DNA of 64,000 nt from JALYOC01 sp036675345 (lineage in GTDB: Bacteria; Myxococcota; Myxococcia; Myxococcales; Myxococcaceae): positions 62,001 through 126,000 of the forward strand of contig JAKFFE010000047.1 in the NCBI GenBank assembly GCA_036675345.1, written 5' to 3'. Made by a program: the position numbers and the translations under genes. Below, one piece after another: positions 16,057-24,785 of the stretch. The first letter of the stretch is position 1; each line of letters opens with the position of its first letter. A model generated the notes under the pieces. It searched no databases. It was not told where the DNA came from and saw nothing but the letters and a program-made list of their open reading frames with translations.

Positions 16057-17439
16057 ATGCCCAGCCCGGCCCCCCAGTCGCCCTCCCCCGCGCTCTCCTC
16101 CCTGCTGGCGGAGGACACCCTGCTCTTGTTCGGCTACGCCCCCACCGGGCTGGGCCACATCCGGGTCACCGACGCCTTGTGGCGCGGGCTGGACCTCCCC
16201 GGCGAGCCGAAGGTGATCGGCGCCAGCGACAAGAGCCTGGCCGCCGCCCACCGGCTGCTCACCCAGCGCAAGGCGGTGCAGGCCTTCTTCGAGTGGGGCC
16301 AGGTCGGCTGGCGGCAGCAGCTGTTCACCCCCTTCTACCGTCGCTCGATGCGCGGGAACTCCACCGTGGTCCAGGCGGAGGTGAAGGAGGCGATCCGCAA
16401 GCAGGCGGTGCCCCCCAAGCAGATCGTGGTCCTGGCCACCCACTACGACGTGGCCCACCGGCTGGCGGCGGCGAAGGAGAAGCTGCAGCAGGAGACCGGG
16501 ATCCCGATCTTCCTGGTGGTCCAGGTCACCGACGACAGCCCGCAGCACGTGTGGTTGGTGCCGGGCGCGGACGTGATCTTCGTCCCCTCCTTCGACACCC
16601 GCGACACCCTGGTCGCGTACGCGAAGCAAAGCGGGATCACCCCGCCTCCCTTCGTGGTCCTCCCCTACCCGATCCCCTCCGAGCTCTCCGCCCCGCTCAC
16701 CGCCGCGGAGCGCGCCCAGCGCACCGCGTCCCTGGCCCCCGAGGGAGAGGCGCCGATCCGCGTCTCGGTCCCCATCTCCGGCGCCGCCGCCGGGCTCTTG
16801 TTCCTGGGCCCGCTGATGGACTCGCTGGCCGGCCGCTCCGGCCGCTACCAGTTCGATGTCATCTGCCGGATCGCCCCCTACACCACGAACTTCCTCGAGC
16901 GTCGGCGGGTCGCGGGCAACACCCTGCACACCGGTACCCGGAACCACGAGGTGATCGACGCCTACCGGCGGCTCTACGACCAGCAGGTGATCGCGCTGGA
17001 GCTGACCAAGCCCAGTGAGCAGGCCTTCAAGACGATGGTGGGCGCCGCGGCCCGGGGCGGGTCGATCATCCTCTTCGCGCCACCGGTAGGCAGGCAGGAG
17101 AACGACAACCTGGACTTCCTCACCCGGCACCGGCTGCTACCGGATCACTCGCAGACGCGCGCCCTGCATCAGCTGTGGGTCGCCGACAAGGCGCTGACCG
17201 AGGCCGAGGAGTCGCTGCGCACCGCCGCCCGTGGTTGGCGGGCCCTGGTCCTCCCGCACGTGGGACAGATCGCCGCCGGCTTCGGGCACTGGGCGCTGCG
17301 CTCCGGGCTGCTTGCGGCGATGGACCAGTGCGACAATCCGCTCCCCCGCCCCACCGCCCACGCCGCCGAGGAACTGACCCCCGACGGGGTGAGCCGCTTC
17401 TGGGCCGAGGTCGCCTCCCGGGCGCAGGGAGCGCGCTAG
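16057..17439 (+). CDS. Putative GT-B-fold glycosyltransferase-like protein
   Basis: 460 residues, not firmly recognised. The N-terminal GYAPTGLGHIRVTDAL resembles the glycine-rich first loop of GT-B enzymes such as MGDG synthase and MurG. Alternating hydrophobic strands (IVVLATHYDVAHRL, IPIFLVVQVTDD, ADVIFVPS) look like a Rossmann domain. There is no signal peptide or membrane helix. The ATG at 16057 starts the protein-like part; TATCGT lies nine bases before it and no Shine-Dalgarno is visible. It is followed after two bases by a GFA-family gene and then a coupled FAD oxidoreductase, which suggests a small-molecule or lipid pathway. The function is inference only. Confidence 0.72.
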   Translation: MPSPAPQSPSPALSSLLAEDTLLLFGYAPTGLGHIRVTDALWRGLDLPGEPKVIGASDKSLAAAHRLLTQRKAVQAFFEWGQVGWRQQLFTPFYRRSMRGNSTVVQAEVKEAIRKQAVPPKQIVVLATHYDVAHRLAAAKEKLQQETGIPIFLVVQVTDDSPQHVWLVPGADVIFVPSFDTRDTLVAYAKQSGITPPPFVVLPYPIPSELSAPLTAAERAQRTASLAPEGEAPIRVSVPISGAAAGLLFLGPLMDSLAGRSGRYQFDVICRIAPYTTNFLERRRVAGNTLHTGTRNHEVIDAYRRLYDQQVIALELTKPSEQAFKTMVGAAARGGSIILFAPPVGRQENDNLDFLTRHRLLPDHSQTRALHQLWVADKALTEAEESLRTAARGWRALVLPHVGQIAAGFGHWALRSGLLAAMDQCDNPLPRPTAHAAEELTPDGVSRFWAEVASRAQGAR

Positions 17440-17441
17440 AG

Positions 17442-17969
17442 ATGCAGCTCTACGGGTCCTGTCACTGTCGCGCCGTCCGCTTCACGGTGGAGTCCCGGCA
17501 TCCCCACCCGTACCAGCTCTGCTACTGCTCGATCTGCCGCAAGACCCAGGGCGGCGGCGGCTATGCGATCAACCTCTCCGGCGATTTCAAGACGCTCCGG
17601 GTCCAGGGAAAGCGCGCGCTGCGAATCTACCGGGCGCTGGTCCGCGATCCGGGCGACAAGCGCGCCCAGCGCAGCACCGGCCAGCGCCACTTCTGTGGCC
17701 AGTGCGGCTCGGCCCTGTGGCTGTACGACCCGACCTGGCCGGAGCTGGTCCACCCGTTCGCCTCCGCCATCGACAGCCCGCTGCCCCGCCCTCCGCAGCG
17801 CACCCACCTGATGCTGGAGTTCGCTCCGGAGTGGCTGACTGTGTTTGCCGAGGATCAGGACCTGCTGTTCGAGGGCTATCCGAAAGAGTCGATTGCCGCC
17901 TGGCACCAGCGCAACGGGGTGGAGCTGCCCACGCCCCGCACACCCAAGCAGAAGGGGAAGAAGTCATGA
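17442..17969 (+). CDS. GFA/CENP-V family zinc protein
   Basis: 175 residues. The GFA (glutathione-dependent formaldehyde-activating) fold is shown by GSCHCRAVRF, CYCSICRK and HFCGQCGSALW, which supply the Cys ligands for two zinc ions. Members bind thiol adducts or have unassigned roles, so formaldehyde activation should not be assumed. It starts two bases after the upstream stop and overlaps the FAD oxidoreductase start (ATGA), so it sits in the middle of a three-gene operon. The C-terminus is Lys-rich. Confidence 0.85.
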   Translation: MQLYGSCHCRAVRFTVESRHPHPYQLCYCSICRKTQGGGGYAINLSGDFKTLRVQGKRALRIYRALVRDPGDKRAQRSTGQRHFCGQCGSALWLYDPTWPELVHPFASAIDSPLPRPPQRTHLMLEFAPEWLTVFAEDQDLLFEGYPKESIAAWHQRNGVELPTPRTPKQKGKKS

Positions 17970-19507
17970 CCGACGTGTTGATCGTAGGCGGCGGCCACAA
18001 TGGCCTGGTCTCGGCGGTGCTGCTGGCGCGCAAGGGCCTGGCGGTGACTGTGGTGGAGGAGAAATCGGAGGTGGGCGGGGCCGCGAAGACCGAGTTCCCC
18101 TTCAAGAAGGCTCCCCACCTGGGGATCTCCACCGGGGCCTACCTGCTGGGGCTGTGGCCCCCGGAGCTGATGGCCGAGCTGGGCCTGGAGCTGACCCTCA
18201 AGCGCCGCGATCCGCACTACTTCTTGCCGACCACTTCCGACCGCTACCTGCTGCTGGGCTCGGACGAAGGCGCAATGCGCCAGCAGTTCGAGACCTTCTT
18301 CTCCGCGGCGGACTGGAGGGCCAACCAGGCGATGAACGCCGAGCTGGCGCAGCTGCGCGACGATCTCGCTCCGGCCTGGCTGCAGTCCCCCTACTCGCTG
18401 GAGGAGACCGCCGAGCGCTTCATCCGCCCCGAGCTGCGCGCCCACTTCATCCAGTTGTGCCGCGGCACCGCGCGCGAGTACCTGGACCGCTTCGGCTTCA
18501 AGTCGGATCTGCTCAAGGCGATGTACGCGGTGACCGACGCCTTCTCTGGCCTGGACGGCGGGCTGGACACCCCGGGCACCGGGCACAACCTGATGGTCCA
18601 CAACATGTGCCGGCTGCCAGGGAGCGGCGGCACCTGGATGATCGTCGAGGGAGGGATGGGCCGGATCACCCAGCAGCTCAAGGCGCTGGCCCAGGCGGCA
18701 GGAGTGAAGATCCGGCTCAACTCCCAGGTGACCGCGATCCGCGCCTCGGGGGGCACGGTGAAGGGCGTCACCCTGCAGTCCGGAGAGGAGCTGGACGCGG
18801 AGGTGGTGATCTCCAACGGCGATCCGTTCCGCACCCTGCCGCTGATCCAGGGCTCGCCTCTCCCGGCCGAGTACCAGCAGCGGGTGGCGGGGATGAAGCG
18901 CGACGGCACCACCATGAAGGTGAACCTGGCGCTCAAGGGGCTGCCGAAGTTCACCTGCCTGCCCCAGGACAAGGGCCAGTACGGGCCCACCATCCACCTG
19001 CTGCCCGACGAGTCGGAGGTGATGCAGCGGCTCTCCGACGACTACCGCGACGTGAAGCTGGGCAAGCTGCCGCAGTTCCCGTCCATCGAGTGGTACATCC
19101 ACACCACCTTGGACCCCACGTTGAAGGACCCCGACGGACACCACAACTCGGCCCTGTTCGTGGAGTGGGTCCCCTACGAGCTGTCGGGCACCACCTGGGA
19201 AAAGGAGGAGGACCGCTACGTCCGCCACCTGCTCTCGATCTGTGATCGCTTCGCGCCGGGCACCAGCGACCTGGTGGTGGACACCTTCGCGCTGACCCCG
19301 CCGAAGATTGAGAAGTACTTCGGGATCTCCCGCGGGCACATCCACCACGTGGACAACACCATCGCCTTTGCCGATCGCCTGCCCTACTCCACACCGATCG
19401 CTGGCCTGTACTTCTGCAGTGCAGGCTGCCATCCGGCCGGCTCGGTGATCGGCGCAGCGGGACACAACTCCGCGCAGACCGTGCTCAAGGATCTGCAGGT
19501 CGTTTGA
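17966..19507 (+). CDS. FAD-dependent oxidoreductase, phytoene desaturase/PYROXD2-like
   Basis: 513 residues. The N-terminal dinucleotide-binding loop GGGHNGLVSAVLLARKG, with an acidic end at VVEEKSEVGG (about residues 7-38), and a C-terminal FAD element HPAGSVIGAAGHN mark the CrtI/PYROXD2 branch of amine-oxidase-like flavoproteins. The substrate is unknown. No other carotenoid genes are nearby, which argues against assuming phytoene. The start overlaps the GFA gene stop by four bases. With the GT-B-like and GFA genes it forms an operon of unassigned role. Confidence 0.87.
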   Translation: MTDVLIVGGGHNGLVSAVLLARKGLAVTVVEEKSEVGGAAKTEFPFKKAPHLGISTGAYLLGLWPPELMAELGLELTLKRRDPHYFLPTTSDRYLLLGSDEGAMRQQFETFFSAADWRANQAMNAELAQLRDDLAPAWLQSPYSLEETAERFIRPELRAHFIQLCRGTAREYLDRFGFKSDLLKAMYAVTDAFSGLDGGLDTPGTGHNLMVHNMCRLPGSGGTWMIVEGGMGRITQQLKALAQAAGVKIRLNSQVTAIRASGGTVKGVTLQSGEELDAEVVISNGDPFRTLPLIQGSPLPAEYQQRVAGMKRDGTTMKVNLALKGLPKFTCLPQDKGQYGPTIHLLPDESEVMQRLSDDYRDVKLGKLPQFPSIEWYIHTTLDPTLKDPDGHHNSALFVEWVPYELSGTTWEKEEDRYVRHLLSICDRFAPGTSDLVVDTFALTPPKIEKYFGISRGHIHHVDNTIAFADRLPYSTPIAGLYFCSAGCHPAGSVIGAAGHNSAQTVLKDLQVV

Positions 19508-19570
19508 AGCCCTAGAAACGGGGGACGGGGGCTATCGGAGCCGCCGTCTCTGCTGCTATCAGGCGGCCTC

Positions 19571-20692
19571 GTGACGGCCACTTCCCCAGCCCCGCGTCGG
19601 GAGCGCGTGCTCGCCCTGGATGGCGCGCGCGCGATCGCGGTGGTGGCGATGGTGTTCGGTCACACCTTCAGCGCGCTGATCTCCCCCGCCGGAATGTTGG
19701 TCCCGTGGGTGACCACCTACTGGCACGTGCGGGCGTTCACCTCCCCGCTGTTCTTGTTCGTCAGCGGCTGGGTGCTGTTCTTCGTGATCACCCGCCGCGG
19801 ACTGTCGGGGACCGCGGTGTTCCGGGCCTATCTGCCGCGGGTGGCGCTGCTCTTCACCCTGGGCTACCTGCTCCGGTTCCCGATCTGGGATCTGGGCGGT
19901 CTGGTGAGGCTGGACGCGCAGCTGTGGCGGTACTTCGCCACCTTCGATGCCTTGCAGTGCATCGCCGCGGCGATGGGGGTCACCCTCTTCGTTTGCGCCT
20001 GGATCCGCCGGACCTGGGTGCGGGTGGCGCTGCTGGGCAGCTTCGCGGCGCTGATCGCGCTCCTCGCTCCCCGGGTGTGGCTCGCACTGGGCGGGCCCAC
20101 CATCCCCGGGGTGGTGGCGCAGACCTTCGGCGGCGGCGAATCGCTGTTCCCGATCTTTCCCTGGACCGCCTACTTCTTCGCCGGAGCCAGCGTCGGCGCG
20201 GTGGTCCAGTCCCGCGCCTCCAGCCCGCTGAGGCTGGCGGCGATTGCCGGGGTGGCCACCGCGGTGGCCTTCTCCAAATGGCCCTGGGCGCACCTGCCTC
20301 CCACCGAGGTGATGCGCTTCGTGGGCGGGATCGCCATCGTGTCCTTCGTGGTCACCGGCGCCCTGCTGCTGCCCCGCTGGCTGAACCACGCGCTGGCGCC
20401 CGTGGGCCGCGCCTCGCTATGGGCCTACGTGATGCACCTCCCGGTGGTCTACGGCTGGGGCTACTGGCACGGGATGGCCACCCGGGTAGGACCGATCCTG
20501 GACGACCGTGAGGCCCTGCTGGTGGCGGTGGCGATGGTGCTGGCCACGGTCTGCGTGTCGGTGCTGGCCCAGCGTCGGCTGGGAGGCGGACGCTGGAAGC
20601 TGCTGGGCGCCAGGGCCTTCTCCTGGGCGCTGCGCCGGCTGGGTCGGCAACCCGCGGTGAAGGATCCCCTGAAGCCGGCGAGGCCGGTTTGA
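19571..20692 (+). CDS. Integral membrane acyltransferase, DUF1624/HGSNAT-like
   Basis: 373 residues with about ten hydrophobic helices. The N-terminus reads LALDGARAIAVVAMVFGHT, the pattern of the acyltransferase-3/DUF1624 superfamily in which the His after the first helix is needed to move acetyl groups across the membrane. A later helix holds FLFVSGWVLFF. The start is GTG with no clear ribosome site; TATCAG lies eight bases before it. The next gene, a secreted SGNH lipoprotein, overlaps the stop. A membrane acyl carrier plus an extracytoplasmic SGNH partner is a recurring arrangement for O-acetylating glycans, so that is the likely role. Confidence 0.78.
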   Translation: MTATSPAPRRERVLALDGARAIAVVAMVFGHTFSALISPAGMLVPWVTTYWHVRAFTSPLFLFVSGWVLFFVITRRGLSGTAVFRAYLPRVALLFTLGYLLRFPIWDLGGLVRLDAQLWRYFATFDALQCIAAAMGVTLFVCAWIRRTWVRVALLGSFAALIALLAPRVWLALGGPTIPGVVAQTFGGGESLFPIFPWTAYFFAGASVGAVVQSRASSPLRLAAIAGVATAVAFSKWPWAHLPPTEVMRFVGGIAIVSFVVTGALLLPRWLNHALAPVGRASLWAYVMHLPVVYGWGYWHGMATRVGPILDDREALLVAVAMVLATVCVSVLAQRRLGGGRWKLLGARAFSWALRRLGRQPAVKDPLKPARPV

Positions 20693-22716
20693 GGGTGAGG
20701 GTGGCGGCGCTGTGCGCGCTGGTGGTGCTGAGCCAGGGCTGTGACCGGGACGCGGAGCTCGAGGTGGAACCGCCGGAGCCGGAGCGGCCGATCGTCCAGG
20801 GCCAGGCCCACGGGCTGCTGATCGGCACCCAGTTCCTGCCCCGCACCTTCGCCCGGCTGGCCGCGTTGGAGGATGGCGGAACCGGACGCCTGGGGGTGAT
20901 GCAGCTGGGCGCCTCCCACACCGAGGCGCTGCACTTCTCCGATGAGTTCTCCGAACGGCTGGGCGCCCGCTTCGGCAGCCTGGGACCGGGCTATGTGCCG
21001 CTGATCTCCAACCGGCCCCACTTCGTGGAGCCCGCCGCGGCCAGCGAGCGATCCCGGATCCGGGTCACCCAGCAGGGCTGGCAGTTCGCCACCGCCTTGT
21101 ACGCAGACCCCGGCCAGGCGTGGGGGCTCAACGGAACCCGGGCGGTAGCGCAGGCCGGCGCGGTGGCGGTGTTCCAGTTCGAGCCGGAGGTTGAAGCGTC
21201 GGATGCCGGGACCGGGTCGGCCGACGGAGGGGCGGAGCTCCTCACCGAGGAAGAGGCCTCGCTGCTGGACGGCGGAGCCAGATCGGCGATGGTGACTGCC
21301 GACCCATTGGATGCCGGAGCCGCTGCGGAGGCGGGTGGAGCGCGGCCGCCGTCGGAGCGCGCTTCCGCCCCGTCAGAGGTCGCTGTGGCCCACGAGAAGG
21401 CTCCGGCAAGACCAGCGGTCGCCTCGCAGGCTGGAACCACGATCGATGCCGGAGCGAGCGCCAGGAGGTCCCGGGACGGCGACGCAGGGAAGCCGGGCAT
21501 CGCGCTGGTGCCAGCCGAGGTCGACGCGGGGAAGCCCGTGAGCGCCGCCCGGGTGCCAGCCGAGGTCGACGCGGGGAAGCCCATGCGCGCCGCCCTGGTG
21601 CCAGCCGAGATCGACGCGGGGAAGCCCATGCGCGCCGCCCTGGTGCCAGCCGAGGTCGACGCGGGGAAGCCCGTGAACGCCGCCCGGGTGCCAGCCGAGG
21701 TCGACGCGGGGAAGCCCATGACCGCCGCCCGGGTGTATGCCCCGACCGAGACAGCACCGCCCCTGAACGCTGCCCAGATGCTTGCAGCGATCGACGCGGG
21801 AACGCCCAGCGCGGCCCTGGAGGCCGCGGTCGACGCCGGGGCCCCCCTGGCGCCAGCCGCGGTGAACACCGCATTGCCCCTAAGCGCCGCCCCGGAGCCA
21901 GCCGCGATGGGCGCGGTCGAAACAGGGACGCCGGAGGACGGAGGGGCCTCCGCGCTGGAGGGCCCCCCTCCGGTGGTCCCCGGTCAGCTTCAGCTCTACT
22001 ACCTGGACGGCACCGCCTCGGCGCGGATGAAGCTCGTCATCGACGGGGTCGAGCATCGGCTCCCCGCCTTTGGTGGGACCCGGGTGGCGAGGATCGCGCG
22101 CTATCCGCTCAAGGCCCGTCCCCGGCGGGTGGAGGTGCACAGCCCGGTGGCCGGGGCGACTGTCTACGGGCTGGCCTACGAGCGGACCGGGGCCGGAGTC
22201 GTCTACGACGTGGCGGGGCTCTCCGGCTCCAGCGTGTACGTCACCGATCGCTACCAGGTGGCGGCCTTCTCCACCCAGCTTCGGGCCCGGAAGCCGGCCC
22301 TGTTCCTGCTCTTCTACGGCACCAACGAGAGCGTGATGTCCAAGGTCACCGCGCGCGACTACCGGGCCCGGTATCGGTCTCTGCTCCAGAAGCTGCGCCG
22401 GGCGGCTCCGGACGCGGAGTGCCTGTTGATCAGCAACACCGATCGCGAGGTCCCCACCGACGAGGGCACCTGGGTGGGGGCTCCGAACGCGACGGTGGTG
22501 GAGGAGACCATCCAGCAGGTCGCTGCCGACGAACGCTGCGCCTTCTGGTCCGCCCGGGCGGCGATGGGTGGGGCGGGAGGGATGCGCGCCTGGCTGGAGA
22601 AGGAACCTCCGTTGGCGCTGGCGGATCGAACCCACCTCAGCGAGCTGGGTTACCGCGAGCTGGCCGCCTCCCTGGTGGAGGACCTGCTGGGCGCCTACCG
22701 CGACCAGCAGGACTGA
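20689..22716 (+). CDS. SGNH-hydrolase-like lipoprotein with internal 15-residue repeats
   Basis: 675 residues. The signal peptide ends in lipobox LSQGC. SGNH-type blocks are visible: GASHTE (block I, with Ala in place of the usual GDS Asp), YGTNES (block III, Asn) and ADRTHLS (block V, Asp/His). Between blocks I and III lies an insert of about 240 residues rich in Ala, Asp and Gly; it includes five near-identical 15-residue repeats (VPAEVDAGKP core, about residues 274-348). The first possible start is TTG 20689, overlapping the upstream stop; GTG 20695 or 20701 are equally good. Coupling to the acyltransferase suggests extracytoplasmic O-acyl transfer or removal on a polysaccharide. Confidence 0.78.
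   Translation: MRVRVAALCALVVLSQGCDRDAELEVEPPEPERPIVQGQAHGLLIGTQFLPRTFARLAALEDGGTGRLGVMQLGASHTEALHFSDEFSERLGARFGSLGPGYVPLISNRPHFVEPAAASERSRIRVTQQGWQFATALYADPGQAWGLNGTRAVAQAGAVAVFQFEPEVEASDAGTGSADGGAELLTEEEASLLDGGARSAMVTADPLDAGAAAEAGGARPPSERASAPSEVAVAHEKAPARPAVASQAGTTIDAGASARRSRDGDAGKPGIALVPAEVDAGKPVSAARVPAEVDAGKPMRAALVPAEIDAGKPMRAALVPAEVDAGKPVNAARVPAEVDAGKPMTAARVYAPTETAPPLNAAQMLAAIDAGTPSAALEAAVDAGAPLAPAAVNTALPLSAAPEPAAMGAVETGTPEDGGASALEGPPPVVPGQLQLYYLDGTASARMKLVIDGVEHRLPAFGGTRVARIARYPLKARPRRVEVHSPVAGATVYGLAYERTGAGVVYDVAGLSGSSVYVTDRYQVAAFSTQLRARKPALFLLFYGTNESVMSKVTARDYRARYRSLLQKLRRAAPDAECLLISNTDREVPTDEGTWVGAPNATVVEETIQQVAADERCAFWSARAAMGGAGGMRAWLEKEPPLALADRTHLSELGYRELAASLVEDLLGAYRDQQD
21508..21732 (+). 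repeat. 45-base coding tandem repeat, five copies
   Basis: Five consecutive 45-base units starting at 21508, 21553, 21598, 21643 and 21688 inside the SGNH lipoprotein gene. Each begins GTGCCAGCCGAG and differs from the others at a few bases, mainly in the last 15. Degenerate copies continue on both sides. The period is a multiple of three, so copy number can vary without a frameshift. Confidence 0.92.
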
Positions 22717-22722
22717 GCTGGC

Positions 22723-23664
22723 TCAGCGCTGCTTGGCCGAGCTGCGCAGATACCGGTAGAACTCCGAGTTGGCGTCCATGAACAGGGAGGTCGTCCCGTC
22801 CACCGCGATCGGGTACTGCTCCAGGGTCCGCAGGTACTGGTAGAACTCCGGATCCCGGCCAAACGCCTTGGCGTAGATGTTGGACGCCTCCGCGTCCGCC
22901 TTCCCGGTGATCTCCTGGGCCTTCTGGTAGGCCTCGGACCGGATCCGCCGCAGCTCGCGCTCCTTCTCTCCCCGGATCTCCGCTGCCCGCCCCATTCCCT
23001 CGGACCGGGAGCGCTCGGCGATCCGGCGCCGCTCGGAGATCATCCGGTCGAACACCTTCACCTCCACCTCGTGCACGTAGTTGATCCGGCGGATCTGCAC
23101 GTCCACCAGCTCCACCCCGAACTCGCGCACCACCACCGAGGCCCGCTCCAGGATCATCCGGGTCAGCTTGTCCCGCCCCAGGGTCACCTGCTCCAGCTCC
23201 TCCCGCTCGGCGCGGGCGGCGGACTCGTCGTCCTCGAAGGGACGGTTGGAGGCGCGCACCGCCTCGATCAGGTTGTAGGCGGCGATCGCGTTGCGCGTCT
23301 CACCGTCGATGATGTCATCCAACCGGGACTGCGCCGTCCGCTCGTCGCGCATCCGCTGGAAGAAGCGCAGCGGCTCCACGATCCGCCAGCGGGCGAAGGT
23401 GTCCACCCAGATGTACTTCTTGTCCTTGGTGGGGATCTGGTTCGGGTCTCCCCGCCAGTCCAGCCAGCGCTTCTCGAATCGGTTCACCCGGTCCGCGAAC
23501 GGGGCCTTGAAGTGCAGCCCGGGGGTGGTCACCGGCTCGCCGCGAGGCTGTCCAAAGCGCGTGATCACCGCCTGCTCGCTCTCGTTGAGCACGTACATCG
23601 AGGAGGAGGCGACCACCACCGCCGCCACCGCCAGGATCACCGCCACTGCGCCGAAGGACTTCAT
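22723..23664 (-). CDS. hflC: HflC, SPFH/band 7 membrane protein
   Basis: 313 residues. One N-terminal membrane helix (about 5-25) is followed by an SPFH domain with VITRFGQP, TPGLHFKAPF and a long helical EIRGEKERELRRIRSEAYQKAQEITGKADAE-type region, which is standard for HflC. With HflK it forms the membrane assembly that holds and restrains the FtsH protease. The gene begins four bases inside the end of hflK, so the pair is coupled. The C-terminus is slightly longer than in E. coli HflC. Confidence 0.92.
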   Translation of the reverse strand: MKSFGAVAVILAVAAVVVASSSMYVLNESEQAVITRFGQPRGEPVTTPGLHFKAPFADRVNRFEKRWLDWRGDPNQIPTKDKKYIWVDTFARWRIVEPLRFFQRMRDERTAQSRLDDIIDGETRNAIAAYNLIEAVRASNRPFEDDESAARAEREELEQVTLGRDKLTRMILERASVVVREFGVELVDVQIRRINYVHEVEVKVFDRMISERRRIAERSRSEGMGRAAEIRGEKERELRRIRSEAYQKAQEITGKADAEASNIYAKAFGRDPEFYQYLRTLEQYPIAVDGTTSLFMDANSEFYRYLRSSAKQR

Positions 23665-24728
23665 CGCTTCCCCTCCTGGGAGGCAGGACCCACCACTTCG
23701 TCGCGAACCCCATCGATCCGCAGCAGGGGCGTCATCCCCTTGGCCACGTCGTCGATCACCACCTTCGAACCCGCCCGGTTCAGCACCGTGGCCATCGTCT
23801 CCAGGTACATCCGGCGCCGGGTGACGTCCGGGGCCTTGCGGTACTCCTCGTAGACCTTGGCGAAGCGGTCGGCCTCGCCGTTGGCGCGGTTGACCCGCTC
23901 GATCGCATAGCCCTCGGCGTTGCGCAGGGCCTCCTCCGCCTCGCCCTTGGCGCGCGGGATCGCCTTGTTCAGCTCGGCGTGGGCCTCGTTGATCGCGCGC
24001 TCCTTCTCCTGGATCGCCTGGTTGACCTCGTTGAAGGAGGGCTTGACCGGATCCGGCGGGTTCACGTCCTGGAGGACCACCTGCTGGATGTCCACCCCGG
24101 TCTCGAAGCGGTCCGCCAGCGCCTGCAGCAGGATCTTCGACTCGGTGGCCACCGACTGGCGGCCGGTGGTGAGCACCTCGTTGACCGAGTGATCTCCGAC
24201 CACGATCCGCATCACCGCCTCGGCCAGCACCCGCAGCGTCTCATCCACGTTCTTGATCTTGAACAGGAAGTCGTAGGGGTCCTTCACCTTGTACTGGACG
24301 ATCCACTCCACCACCGCGACGTTGAGGTCGCCGGTGAGCATCACCGCCTCCCGCTGCACGTCCGGGCCGCCCGCCGCGTAGGTGGTGGGGCCGCGCGGCC
24401 CGGCATCCCCGCCGGAGCTGCGGAAGCCGAACTCCATCTTCAGCTGCCGCTGGACCGGAACCTTGTGCACCCGGTCCACCCCGAACGGGATCCGGAAGTG
24501 CGGGCCCGGGCCCAGGGTGTCAGTGAACTTCCCCAGCCGAAGCAGGACCCCGACCTCATCGGGTTCGATCTGGACGTAGGAGGTGGCCAGCGCCGCGACC
24601 CCCAGCAGCACGGCCAGCGCCACCCCCAGCTTGCGACCGCCGCCCTTGCCGTACTTGTCCATCAACCGCCGGAGGTCGGCGATTGGATCGTCGCCGTCCT
24701 GCTGAATGATCTTCGGATCCCAAGGCAT
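23661..24728 (-). CDS. hflK: HflK, SPFH/band 7 membrane protein
   Basis: 355 residues. A short cytoplasmic N-terminus is followed by one membrane helix (about 35-52) and an SPFH domain containing VQIEPDEVGVLLRLG, LGPGPHFRIPFGVD and DLNVAVVEWIVQYKV. A long Glu/Ala/Arg-rich helix then carries AIPRAKGEAEE and NRANGEADRFAKVYEEY. The N-terminus is shorter than in enterobacterial HflK and lacks its Gly-rich stretch. It forms a complex with HflC and FtsH in the cytoplasmic membrane. First gene of the hflK-hflC operon; FtsH is not in the window. Confidence 0.92.
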   Translation of the reverse strand: MPWDPKIIQQDGDDPIADLRRLMDKYGKGGGRKLGVALAVLLGVAALATSYVQIEPDEVGVLLRLGKFTDTLGPGPHFRIPFGVDRVHKVPVQRQLKMEFGFRSSGGDAGPRGPTTYAAGGPDVQREAVMLTGDLNVAVVEWIVQYKVKDPYDFLFKIKNVDETLRVLAEAVMRIVVGDHSVNEVLTTGRQSVATESKILLQALADRFETGVDIQQVVLQDVNPPDPVKPSFNEVNQAIQEKERAINEAHAELNKAIPRAKGEAEEALRNAEGYAIERVNRANGEADRFAKVYEEYRKAPDVTRRRMYLETMATVLNRAGSKVVIDDVAKGMTPLLRIDGVRDEVVGPASQEGKR

Positions 24729-24785
24729 GCAGGGGTTGTGGGGGTTTGCCCGTCCGAGCGCAACAGTTAATGACCTGCGCCTGCC

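Noticed and set aside
21508..21732. Array of regularly spaced repeats that could suggest CRISPR
   Set aside because: The 45-base units are contiguous with no unique spacers and encode a 15-residue protein repeat.
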